From Flavobacteriaceae bacterium (GTDB lineage Bacteria > Bacteroidota > Bacteroidia > Flavobacteriales > Flavobacteriaceae), in the NCBI GenBank assembly GCA_013042825.1, contig JABDPL010000091.1:1-13257 (forward strand): a stretch of DNA of 13,257 nucleotides. Reading direction: 5' to 3'. Shown here piece after piece: positions 6,924 through 13,257 of the stretch. Every line of letters starts with the position of its first letter. Position 1 is the stretch's first letter. The notes below the pieces were generated by a model. It did no database searches. It was not told the origin of the DNA and saw only the letters and a program-made list of their open reading frames with translations. The position numbers and the translations under genes were made by a program.

Positions 6924-9044
6924 CTATCCCATAAGGATCTCCAGAACTTTAATGGCTGCATCACTGATCTTGGTACCCGGCCCGAATACGCCAACAACGC
7001 CCGAGTCGAAAAGGAATTGATAGTCTTGTTTCGGGATCACGCCACCCACGACTACCATGATGTCATCCCTGCCATAGGACTTCAGTTCGTTTATCAATTG
7101 TGGTACGAGGGTTTTATGACCGGCTGCAAGAGAAGAAATTCCGAGAATATGGACATCATTTTCAACGGCCTGTTTGGCAGCTTCTGCGGGTGTCTGGAAT
7201 AAGGGCCCTATATCGACATCAAAACCGATATCGGCATAGGCGGTAGCTACAACTTTAGCTCCCCGATCATGGCCGTCCTGTCCCATTTTTGCGATCATGA
7301 TCCTTGGTCGCCGACCTTCCTTCTCGGCGAATTCATCAGCCATGGCCTGAGCCTTTAAAAATGATTCGTCCTGACTTATTTCCCTGCTATACACACCTGA
7401 AAAAGATTTAATTTGAGCCTTATATCTTCCAAATACATCTTCAAGGGCCTTGCTGATCTCACCAAGAGTAGCGCGAACCCTTGCAGCCTCTACTGCTAAA
7501 GCTAATAAATTTTCCTGTCCTGATCTTGCACATTGCCGCAAATTCTCAAGGGCCTTTGAAACTTCATCCGGATTTCTATTCGATTTAACCGCATTTAACC
7601 TTTCTATCTGTTGCTGCCTTACCAGGCGGTTATCCACTTCGAGAATATGCAACGGATCTTCGGCCTCTAAGGTGTAACGATTAACCCCTACGATGATATC
7701 CTGTCCTGAATCAATTCGTGCCTGTTTCCGGGCTGCCGCTTCTTCTATGCGTATTTTGGGTATTCCGGCCTCAATAGCTTTTGTCATGCCGCCCAGTTCT
7801 TCGATTTCCTGAATGTGTTTCCAGGCTTTGTGTGCGATATCATGGGTGAGTTTTTCCACATAATAACTTCCGGCCCAGGGATCAACTGTGCGTTTGATCT
7901 GGGTCTCTTCCTGAAGTATAAGTTGCGTATTTCGGGCTATACGCGCAGAAAAGTCAGTTGGAAGCGCAATTGCCTCGTCAAGGGCATTGGTATGCAGGCT
8001 TTGTGTTCCGCCAAAGGCTGCTGCCGAAGCTTCAATACAGGTCCTGGCCACATTATTGAAGGGATCTTGTTCGGTAAGGCTCCAGCCACTGGTCTGGCAA
8101 TGGGTTCTCAGCATAAGCGACTTCGGATTCTGCGGATTGAACTGTTTTACCAGCTTAGCCCAGAGCATGCGGCCTGCGCGCATTTTCGCAATTTCCATGA
8201 AGTGATTCATGCCAATGGCCCAAAAAAATGATAACCTTGGGGCGAAATCATCGATCTTCATACCGGTCCCCAGTCCTTTTCTGATGTATTCCAGTCCGTC
8301 TGCCAGTGTATATGCCAATTCTATATCACATGTTGCACCCGCCTCCTGCATATGATAGCCCGATATACTGATGCTGTTGAATTTGGGCATGTGCCTGCTG
8401 GTATATTCAAAGATATCGGAAATTATGGCCATGGATGGTGCAGGCGGGTAGATGTAGGTGTTTCTTACCATAAATTCCTTAAGGATGTCATTTTGAATGG
8501 TTCCTTTAAGTTGATCCCTGGCAACGCCCTGTTCTTCTGCAGCTACAATATAGAACGCCATGATGGGTATAACAGCACCATTCATGGTCATGGAAACCGA
8601 CATTTGATCTAAGGGGATCTCATCGAATAGAAGTTTCATATCCTCAACGCTGTCGATGGCTACCCCCGCCTTTCCTACATCGCCAACAACACGTTCATGG
8701 TCTGAATCGTAACCCCTGTGGGTAGGCAGGTCGAAGGCCACAGATAATCCTTTTTGTCCGGCTTTCAGATTTCGCCTGTAAAACGCATTGCTTTCCTCTG
8801 CAGTTGAAAAGCCGGCATACTGCCTGATGGTCCAGGGCCGTCTAACATACATGGTGCTGTATGGACCTCGAAGGAATGGTGGCAGACCCGCTGTGAAATC
8901 AAGATGTTTGAGTTCGGTTAAATCAGCAGGACCATAATAGGATTTCAACGGTATTTCTTCAGCTGTAGGGATTATTCGCTCTTGAACGGAAGATCGTCCT
9001 GAATCCGCGTACTCCAGCTTTATATGTTTTACGTCATTTCTCAT
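6924..9044 (-). CDS. scpA: Methylmalonyl-CoA mutase, large (catalytic) subunit
   Basis: This adenosylcobalamin enzyme interconverts (R)-methylmalonyl-CoA and succinyl-CoA in propionate metabolism. The 706-residue protein has the catalytic TIM barrel with RGPYSTMY...RPWTIRQYAGFSTA (from about residue 59), GLSVAFDLPTHRGYDSD (about 99-115) and the active-site GYHMQEAGA (His at about 231). A C-terminal cobalamin-binding domain follows from about 576, with the base-off motif DGHDRG (His about 592), SSLAAGH and VVGG. All functional signatures are intact. I chose the ATG at 9044, not an upstream in-frame start at 9110. It lies 10 nt after the small-subunit stop with GAGG five bases before it, and MRNDVKHIKLE starts like a normal N terminus, whereas the longer version would overlap the small subunit. 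It pairs with the upstream small subunit. No epimerase or MeaB/ArgK chaperone gene is in the window. Confidence 0.96.
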   Translation of the reverse strand: MRNDVKHIKLEYADSGRSSVQERIIPTAEEIPLKSYYGPADLTELKHLDFTAGLPPFLRGPYSTMYVRRPWTIRQYAGFSTAEESNAFYRRNLKAGQKGLSVAFDLPTHRGYDSDHERVVGDVGKAGVAIDSVEDMKLLFDEIPLDQMSVSMTMNGAVIPIMAFYIVAAEEQGVARDQLKGTIQNDILKEFMVRNTYIYPPAPSMAIISDIFEYTSRHMPKFNSISISGYHMQEAGATCDIELAYTLADGLEYIRKGLGTGMKIDDFAPRLSFFWAIGMNHFMEIAKMRAGRMLWAKLVKQFNPQNPKSLMLRTHCQTSGWSLTEQDPFNNVARTCIEASAAAFGGTQSLHTNALDEAIALPTDFSARIARNTQLILQEETQIKRTVDPWAGSYYVEKLTHDIAHKAWKHIQEIEELGGMTKAIEAGIPKIRIEEAAARKQARIDSGQDIIVGVNRYTLEAEDPLHILEVDNRLVRQQQIERLNAVKSNRNPDEVSKALENLRQCARSGQENLLALAVEAARVRATLGEISKALEDVFGRYKAQIKSFSGVYSREISQDESFLKAQAMADEFAEKEGRRPRIMIAKMGQDGHDRGAKVVATAYADIGFDVDIGPLFQTPAEAAKQAVENDVHILGISSLAAGHKTLVPQLINELKSYGRDDIMVVVGGVIPKQDYQFLFDSGVVGVFGPGTKISDAAIKVLEILMG

Positions 9045-9054
9045 GAATACCTCA
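9045..9054 (-). promoter_or_regulatory. Ribosome binding site deciding the scpA start
   Basis: On the minus strand the ten bases between the small-subunit stop and the ATG at 9044 read GAGG at 9053-9050, then a five-base spacer. This is one of the few clear Shine-Dalgarno-like sequences in the window. It supports the shorter large-subunit start and probably allows re-initiation after the small subunit is translated. Confidence 0.6.
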
Positions 9055-10416
9055 TCAATTCTCGTTTTCCAACTTGATTTTCTCGATGGCTTCCGAGAGT
9101 CGTCGTTCAATCACAGGTTCGATTTCCGTCTTTCTGATCTTGGTTTTTACGAATGGATATAATTGCAATTCATGTCCCATATGTTCATCGGGATTTTCGT
9201 ATGTATTACTGCCGATCAGTACTTTTGCCTTCAAATCGAATTGTTCCTGTTCCTTATGACCACTTTCCCTGATCTTTCTCTGTATGGTTCCCGAGTTCAG
9301 TTGCTGGAGCAAGCCGCCGGATTCTTCAATCGTCCTGAAAAGGGCCAAGGCCTTTTCTGCTAATTGGGTGGTGATCGATTCGATATAGTATGATCCTTCA
9401 GCTGCATTTAGAACAGCATTGAAATAACTTTCATGTTTAAGGATCAACGGTTGATTGCGCGCTATACGCTCTCCAAAATCATTCGATTTATGGTAAAGCG
9501 CATCATAGGGGAGATTCTGGATGATATCGGCACCTCCCAATTTTGCACTCATGCACTCCAGAGTCGTCCGGATCATATTGTTATTATAATCGTAAATGGT
9601 TTTGTTCCTTCGTGATGGAATCGCCATTATGAGGCATTTATCAGCGACGGAATACACTTCGGAAAGTGATCTCCACAGCGCTCTGAGGGCGCGGATCTTT
9701 GCTATTTCAAAAAAGTAATTAGACCCAACACCGACCTTAAAAAGGGGTTTCAGGTTTATGCCATCCTGATAATGATTGAGATATTCGTTCATATGAGCCA
9801 GACCATAGGCTAGCTGCTGTATTATATTGGCTCCTGCGTTCTGATAAAGATCGGTTGACACACTCAGAACGGACCGGTTGTTTTTATTATCGATATGGGT
9901 CTTTAATAGCTGATGATCGGTTACCTTATCGTAGTACCAATTCCCTGTACGGGCGAAATTGCCAAGAATATCAATATCGAGATCGAAGTCCTTTGAGCCA
10001 AGTGTACTAAAAAAAGAATCGTGATGGGCATTGGGTATTCTCTCAAATTCCAGCAACAAATCCATATCGGAATCCGAAAGCTCTTTCATCAAATCATTTA
10101 GAGAATCCAGCCGGTTTTCAGCAACCATGATATGGCAATGATCCACACCATTATTTACTGCCTTCTCAATGGCCTTGAAGGTTTTCTTAGTTTTCTTGAA
10201 AAAGAAGAACTGACTGTTCTTTGGGGGTTGATCGGGCAGGGGAACATCGATTTTCCGGTCGCAATCAGCCTTGGAATAGAATGGTTTTACATCTATTCCC
10301 TCATCCGACTGCCAGATTAGGGATTCGTTATAATCGGCACCCTTTAGGTCAACCTGTATCTTTTGTTTCCATTCCTTATCGGAGATTCCATCAAATTCCC
10401 GGAATAGATCAGTCAT
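9055..10416 (-). CDS. mutA: Methylmalonyl-CoA mutase, small (non-catalytic) subunit
   Basis: This is the partner subunit of the heterodimeric mutase. The 453-residue protein has an N-terminal WKQKIQVDLKGADYNESL segment (about 16-33) and a mutase-type barrel with SNYFFEIAKIRALRALW (232-248). The region 315-345 (GERIARNQPLILKHES, then AAEGSYYIE) matches the equivalent region of the catalytic subunit. Where the catalytic subunit has GYHMQEAGA, this one has DLYQNAGA, so the active-site histidine is replaced (by Leu190 in my alignment), as expected for a non-catalytic subunit. It ends after the barrel and a charged tail and has no cobalamin-binding domain. The classical Propionibacterium small subunit is about 638 residues and keeps a degenerate one; the short form is, from memory, normal in flavobacteria. 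The ATG at 10416 overlaps the upstream division gene by 8 nt. Confidence 0.93.
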   Translation of the reverse strand: MTDLFREFDGISDKEWKQKIQVDLKGADYNESLIWQSDEGIDVKPFYSKADCDRKIDVPLPDQPPKNSQFFFFKKTKKTFKAIEKAVNNGVDHCHIMVAENRLDSLNDLMKELSDSDMDLLLEFERIPNAHHDSFFSTLGSKDFDLDIDILGNFARTGNWYYDKVTDHQLLKTHIDNKNNRSVLSVSTDLYQNAGANIIQQLAYGLAHMNEYLNHYQDGINLKPLFKVGVGSNYFFEIAKIRALRALWRSLSEVYSVADKCLIMAIPSRRNKTIYDYNNNMIRTTLECMSAKLGGADIIQNLPYDALYHKSNDFGERIARNQPLILKHESYFNAVLNAAEGSYYIESITTQLAEKALALFRTIEESGGLLQQLNSGTIQRKIRESGHKEQEQFDLKAKVLIGSNTYENPDEHMGHELQLYPFVKTKIRKTEIEPVIERRLSEAIEKIKLENEN

Positions 10417-10747
10417 TATCAGCTGCTTTTGTCGCTGTGGAATCTTCGTATTCGATAAGGTAGATCTCCTCGTTTTCCTGCTTCATTTTATAATGTTCCC
10501 TGCCGTATTTCTCCAGGCCTTCCTCGGTACTGAGTTCCTTTATTTCTTTCTTGTCCTTTTCAATCTCACCCTGGTAATACTCCTTTTCTTCCTCCAGTTT
10601 TTTGATCTCCTGGTTCAACTCATTGTGTATAAACCACGAATTACTGTCGAAGAACAGCATCCAGATGGCGAAAATGATCAGGCTCAGGACAAAGATGTTC
10701 CTGAATGGTTTGAAGAATCGTTCGTATCTATTAGGCTTTTCCGACAT
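10409..10747 (-). CDS. FtsB/DivIC-type septum formation initiator
   Basis: This 112-residue protein has the FtsB/DivIC layout: a short basic cytoplasmic N terminus (1-15), one membrane helix (about 16-33) and a charged coiled coil (about 42-75, Glu/Lys rich). The conserved end region follows, GLEKYGREHYKMKQENEEIYLIEYED (about 77-102). It ends in a short polar tail. Members sit in the inner membrane and form a complex with FtsL and FtsQ/DivIB that activates septal wall synthesis. FtsB and DivIC are orthologous; which name is used is a matter of convention, so I give no symbol. The ATG at 10747 directly abuts the udk stop (no gap), and the 3' end overlaps mutA by 8 nt, so it is embedded in an operon with metabolic genes rather than the dcw division cluster. 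Confidence 0.92.
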   Translation of the reverse strand: MSEKPNRYERFFKPFRNIFVLSLIIFAIWMLFFDSNSWFIHNELNQEIKKLEEEKEYYQGEIEKDKKEIKELSTEEGLEKYGREHYKMKQENEEIYLIEYEDSTATKAADND

Positions 10748-11353
10748 CTACAGGCGATCGTTTATAATGGTTTTAACGATATCAATCGCTACGGTGTTGT
10801 ATTTATTATTTGGAATAATGATATCGGCGAACTCCTTCATCGGTTCAATAAACTGCTCATGCATGGGTTTAAGGGTCGTTTGATAACGTGTAATAACCTC
10901 ATCGATGTCGCGGCCGCGTTCGGCTATATCCCTCTTGAGCCTGCGAATGAGGCGTTCGTCGCTATCGGCATGAACAAATATTTTAATATCGAACATCTCC
11001 CGTAATTCAGGATTATTAAGAATCAGGATACCCTCGACGATCATAACCTTTCGGGGCATGGTTGTTATAGCATCACCTGTGCGGTTGTGTTCAACAAAGG
11101 AATATATCGGTTGTTGAACCGAACGCCCCGATTTCAGGATCTTTAAGTGCTCTGCCAACAATTCAAAATCTATTGATCGCGGATGGTCAAAATTTATAGT
11201 GACCCGCTCCTCGTAGGACAGGTGGGAGGTATCCTTATAATACGAATCCTGCGATATGACACCAACTTCGCCCTTTGGAAGTTCATTGAGTATTTGGTTC
11301 ACAACGGTCGTTTTGCCACATCCGGTTCCTCCAGCGAGTCCGATGATCAACAT
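10748..11353 (-). CDS. udk: Uridine kinase
   Basis: Uridine kinase phosphorylates uridine and cytidine to the monophosphates in pyrimidine salvage. The 201-residue protein has the P-loop GGTGCGKTT (residues 8-16) and the nucleoside-binding SQDSYYKD segment. It also has NFDHPRSIDFELL, the strand VEGILIL and the lid-like DSDERLIRRLKRDIAERGRD, all diagnostic of the family, and its length is typical. I chose the ATG at 11353 rather than the upstream in-frame TTG at 11359, since MLIIGLAGGTGCGK is the usual start and ATG is preferred. It is the first gene of the udk-division-mutase block. A Bacteroidota -7-like element lies 24-31 bp upstream. The Shine-Dalgarno sequence is weak or absent. Confidence 0.95.
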   Translation of the reverse strand: MLIIGLAGGTGCGKTTVVNQILNELPKGEVGVISQDSYYKDTSHLSYEERVTINFDHPRSIDFELLAEHLKILKSGRSVQQPIYSFVEHNRTGDAITTMPRKVMIVEGILILNNPELREMFDIKIFVHADSDERLIRRLKRDIAERGRDIDEVITRYQTTLKPMHEQFIEPMKEFADIIIPNNKYNTVAIDIVKTIINDRL

Positions 11354-11376
11354 ATACAATCAGATAGGTTAACGAA

Positions 11377-11384
11377 CAAATTTA
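11377..11384 (-). promoter_or_regulatory. Candidate -7 promoter element for udk operon
   Basis: On the minus strand these bases read TAAATTTG, an exact match to the Bacteroidota -7 consensus TAnnTTTG. It lies just before udk, in the 34-bp gap after the sugar dehydrogenase gene. The expected -33 TTG is not present; the nearest is TTA, 17 nt upstream and inside the end of the sugar dehydrogenase gene. Transcription would begin about 15-20 nt before the udk ATG. The position is good, but the single box could be chance. Confidence 0.35.
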
Positions 11385-11387
11385 ATA

Positions 11388-12515
11388 CTATTTCTTTGGA
11401 ATAATTCGAACGATTCCGAGATTTTCGATTCCGGCATAAATATAGCCGTCCGGACCTTCTTTAACGCTTCTTACACGACCCGCCCCTGCAATCAGCTTTT
11501 CTTCCTTAATGACCTTATTATCATTCAAAATACAGCGGTCGAGGTATTGGAATTTCAGGGATCCAACCATGAGATTTCCCTTCCAACCCGGGTATTTATC
11601 ACTGGTTACGAAACACATGCCGCTTGGAGCAATAGACGGAACCCAGTAGTACAGGGGCTGCTCCATCCCCGGCAAGACCGTGTCATCAGTAAATTTAGTT
11701 CCACTGTAATTAATCCCATAGCTTATTTTTGGCCATCCGTAGTTTTTACCTGAAGCCACTATATTGATCTCATCACCACCTCTGGGGCCATGTTCATGTG
11801 TCCAGATTTGTCCGGTCTCAGGATGTTTTATCATGCCCTGGATATTCCTGTGGCCGTAGCTGAAAATAGCCTTTTTTGCATTTCTGTCCCTGACGAACGG
11901 ATTGTCTGAAGGGATGCGCCCGTCATCATGAAGCCGGTAAACTTTCCCATTGTCCCGCTCGATATTCTGTGGATTTACATCCCTGTTGCCGCGGTCACCT
12001 ATCGAAAAGTACAGATAGCCCTCATTGTCGAATTCGATCCTCGAGCCGAAATGCTGTCCTCGCCTGCTATTGGGCTCTGCTTTGTAAAGAACATCAACTT
12101 CGACCAAGGCATTTCCTTCCAATTTACATCGCATTAAGGCGGTATTTGCGCCATTACCCTCACCTTCGGGAGAGGCATAGGTCATGTAAATCCAGCCGGT
12201 ATTTTCATAATCGGGATGCAACTCGATATCGAGTAATCCACCCTGTCCCTGAAGTTTTACCTCCGGTAAACCGGAAATGTTTTGCTTTCGACCATTTTTA
12301 AAATGAATCAACTCACCTGCCTTCTCAGTGATCAATAATGATCCGTCCGGCAGGAAAACGAATCCCCAGGGAATATCCAGATCATCGACAACAACCTCAT
12401 AGTCTACCGAATTGTTCACAACGGCCGGTGCCGTTTGTGCCTGAGATCTATCATTATTGCAAGACGACAACAGAATTAATAAAGCGATTCGAAACAGATA
12501 ATTCAATCTTTTCAT
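11388..12515 (-). CDS. PQQ-type (glucose/sorbosone) sugar dehydrogenase lipoprotein
   Basis: This protein belongs to the soluble-glucose-dehydrogenase-like beta-propeller family, whose members oxidise sugars or aldoses with PQQ and Ca2+. The 375-residue sequence begins with a lipoprotein signal ending LLSSC (lipid-modified Cys19), so it should be anchored in the envelope facing the periplasm or outside. Family motifs are IPWGFVFLPDGSLLITEKAG (48-67), GQGGLLDIELHPDY (90-103), GQHFGSRIEF (153-162, with the probable catalytic His155), YFSIGDRG (169-176), SYGHRNIQG (219-227), HEHGPRGGDEIN (240-251) and NYGWP (258-262). I chose the ATG at 12515; the in-frame TTG one codon earlier is less likely. 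Substrate and actual PQQ use cannot be told from sequence, and no pqq synthesis genes are nearby. It is 34 bp upstream of udk and could share its transcript. Confidence 0.92.
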   Translation of the reverse strand: MKRLNYLFRIALLILLSSCNNDRSQAQTAPAVVNNSVDYEVVVDDLDIPWGFVFLPDGSLLITEKAGELIHFKNGRKQNISGLPEVKLQGQGGLLDIELHPDYENTGWIYMTYASPEGEGNGANTALMRCKLEGNALVEVDVLYKAEPNSRRGQHFGSRIEFDNEGYLYFSIGDRGNRDVNPQNIERDNGKVYRLHDDGRIPSDNPFVRDRNAKKAIFSYGHRNIQGMIKHPETGQIWTHEHGPRGGDEINIVASGKNYGWPKISYGINYSGTKFTDDTVLPGMEQPLYYWVPSIAPSGMCFVTSDKYPGWKGNLMVGSLKFQYLDRCILNDNKVIKEEKLIAGAGRVRSVKEGPDGYIYAGIENLGIVRIIPKK

Positions 12516-12554
12516 CAAATTAATTTATTGCTTAAAATACGAATAAATGCATAA

Positions 12555-13257
12555 TTAATCATCCGATGTATGAAGCCGTATAAAGTAGTTGTAGGACAAG
12601 GACAGCAGTAACACAAAAACTGCGCCCAGAACACCAACCAGTACACTGGCATAAACATCAAGACTGAAAGAGATTCTGATAAATATGGTAGCCAGGGCAA
12701 AGGCAGAGTACCTGAATATCCGGATATAATCTGTTGAATAACGCAATGCTATCAGAACGATCAGGATATCACTGAAGATCAAGAGGGTATAGAAATCCTC
12801 GAAGGAGTGATTATATATACCGGTATTGAAAAGTTGAGCGATATCATCAACGCCAATGATAAAAAAGCCGATCAGAAGCATCAGAGCAATCCCCTTTTTT
12901 ACGCTGATAAAGTTGTTTTGTTCGTCAAGGTTACTGGTGATTTTGATGTGTTTCTGAACCCTGTAAGTCAGACTAACCAGGGTGAAAATGATCAGTCCGC
13001 CCATACCATAGGCGAACATGTTCAAAATCGGTTCGGAATTCAGTGACCAGTTAGAAATACGATCGATATGGCTGAATTCCTTAAAGGCAGAACGCAGGAA
13101 GATCAGGGACAACAATTCGTATTGTTTACTATTGGATTTTGCAACCGACCTCGGAAGTGAAAAGATCAGGCTAAATAACTCATAAATAAGTAAAAGCGTG
13201 AAGGAGATCTCTATTGCGAAGAACGGATGGCTGAAAAATTCGTGATCAATATTAACC
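12555..13257 (-). CDS. Multi-pass membrane protein of unknown function, 5' end outside window
   Basis: I do not recognise this protein. The minus-strand frame is open from the stop at 12555 to the right edge (last full codon 13254-13256), giving at least 233 residues. A TTG at 13115 could be read as a start, but the 47 codons upstream are open and encode a clear membrane helix, so the gene very probably starts outside the window. About six hydrophobic helices can be seen, at residues 11-35, 78-97, 121-143, 155-172, 174-197 and 200-222 counted from the edge. A charged loop after helix 1 contains LRSAFKEFSHIDR, and IIGVDDIAQLFNTG lies near the end of helix 3. The C terminus is short and polar. 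No catalytic motif, signal peptide or transporter signature is evident. It ends 39 bp before the sugar dehydrogenase gene, on the same strand. Confidence 0.75.
   Translation of the reverse strand, partial: VNIDHEFFSHPFFAIEISFTLLLIYELFSLIFSLPRSVAKSNSKQYELLSLIFLRSAFKEFSHIDRISNWSLNSEPILNMFAYGMGGLIIFTLVSLTYRVQKHIKITSNLDEQNNFISVKKGIALMLLIGFFIIGVDDIAQLFNTGIYNHSFEDFYTLLIFSDILIVLIALRYSTDYIRIFRYSAFALATIFIRISFSLDVYASVLVGVLGAVFVLLLSLSYNYFIRLHTSDD

Noticed and set aside
6864..7202. A 112-codon plus-strand open frame starting in the gap upstream of parA and running into scpA.
   Set aside because: Most of it is antisense to the well-supported 3' end of scpA, it resembles no known protein, and open antisense frames are common opposite long genes.
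7815..8231. A 138-codon plus-strand open frame opposite scpA.
   Set aside because: It is fully antisense to conserved mutase barrel sequence and has no recognisable protein features.
10493..11005. A 170-codon plus-strand open frame with a hydrophobic, Leu/Phe-rich beginning.
   Set aside because: It is antisense to the FtsB/DivIC gene and udk; the hydrophobic run is the complement of the Glu/Lys-rich coiled coil, so it is a shadow.
1..13257. Search for a mobile element, defence system, CRISPR array, tRNA or rRNA gene.
   Set aside because: No transposase, integrase, repeat array, nuclease-toxin pair or RNA gene pattern was seen; nearly every base is covered by housekeeping or envelope genes.

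Overview
The window is a dense, ordinary-looking stretch of chromosome from a member of the Bacteroidota, most likely the family Flavobacteriaceae. This rests on recognisable family-level proteins: a long signal peptidase I with an extra N-terminal membrane domain, DUF5683 and WbqC-type proteins, a rhomboid with a short C-terminal extension, and a split methylmalonyl-CoA mutase. Start regions mostly lack strong Shine-Dalgarno sequences, and one promoter-like element fits the Bacteroidota TAnnTTTG type. Base composition looks moderate and even by eye, with no patch suggesting recent transfer. There are no RNA genes, insertion sequences, CRISPR arrays or prophage genes, and no gap between genes exceeds about 120 bp.

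Layout. (1) Positions 1-1530, plus strand: the 3' end of a rhomboid intramembrane protease, then a membrane-anchored endonuclease/exonuclease/phosphatase-family protein. (2) Positions 1519-6807, minus strand, read right to left: parA, parB, a DUF5683 protein, dapB, lepB and a WbqC-family gene. They are tightly packed; parA/parB and parB/DUF5683 overlap, and DUF5683 and dapB are 1 nt apart. The last gene meets the plus-strand endonuclease gene tail to tail with a 12-nt overlap. (3) Positions 6924-11353, minus strand: uridine kinase (udk), an FtsB/DivIC-type division protein, and the small and large subunits of methylmalonyl-CoA mutase, again abutting or overlapping. (4) Positions 11388-12515, minus strand: a PQQ-type sugar dehydrogenase lipoprotein. 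(5) From 12555 to the right edge, minus strand: a multi-pass membrane protein of unknown function that continues outside the window.

How they work together. The par group joins chromosome segregation (ParA, ParB) to peptidoglycan/lysine precursor synthesis (DapB) and protein export (LepB), which are growth and cell-cycle housekeeping functions. The udk group joins pyrimidine salvage, division and the cobalamin-dependent interconversion of succinyl-CoA and methylmalonyl-CoA. From memory, both groups are recurrent neighbourhoods in flavobacteria, so I read them as conserved housekeeping blocks rather than a new system. I did not find a convincing undescribed system. The points most worth checking are the DUF5683 gene embedded in the par operon, the architecture of LepB, the stripped-down MutA, the unidentified membrane protein at the edge, and a few small palindromic or promoter-like sites.
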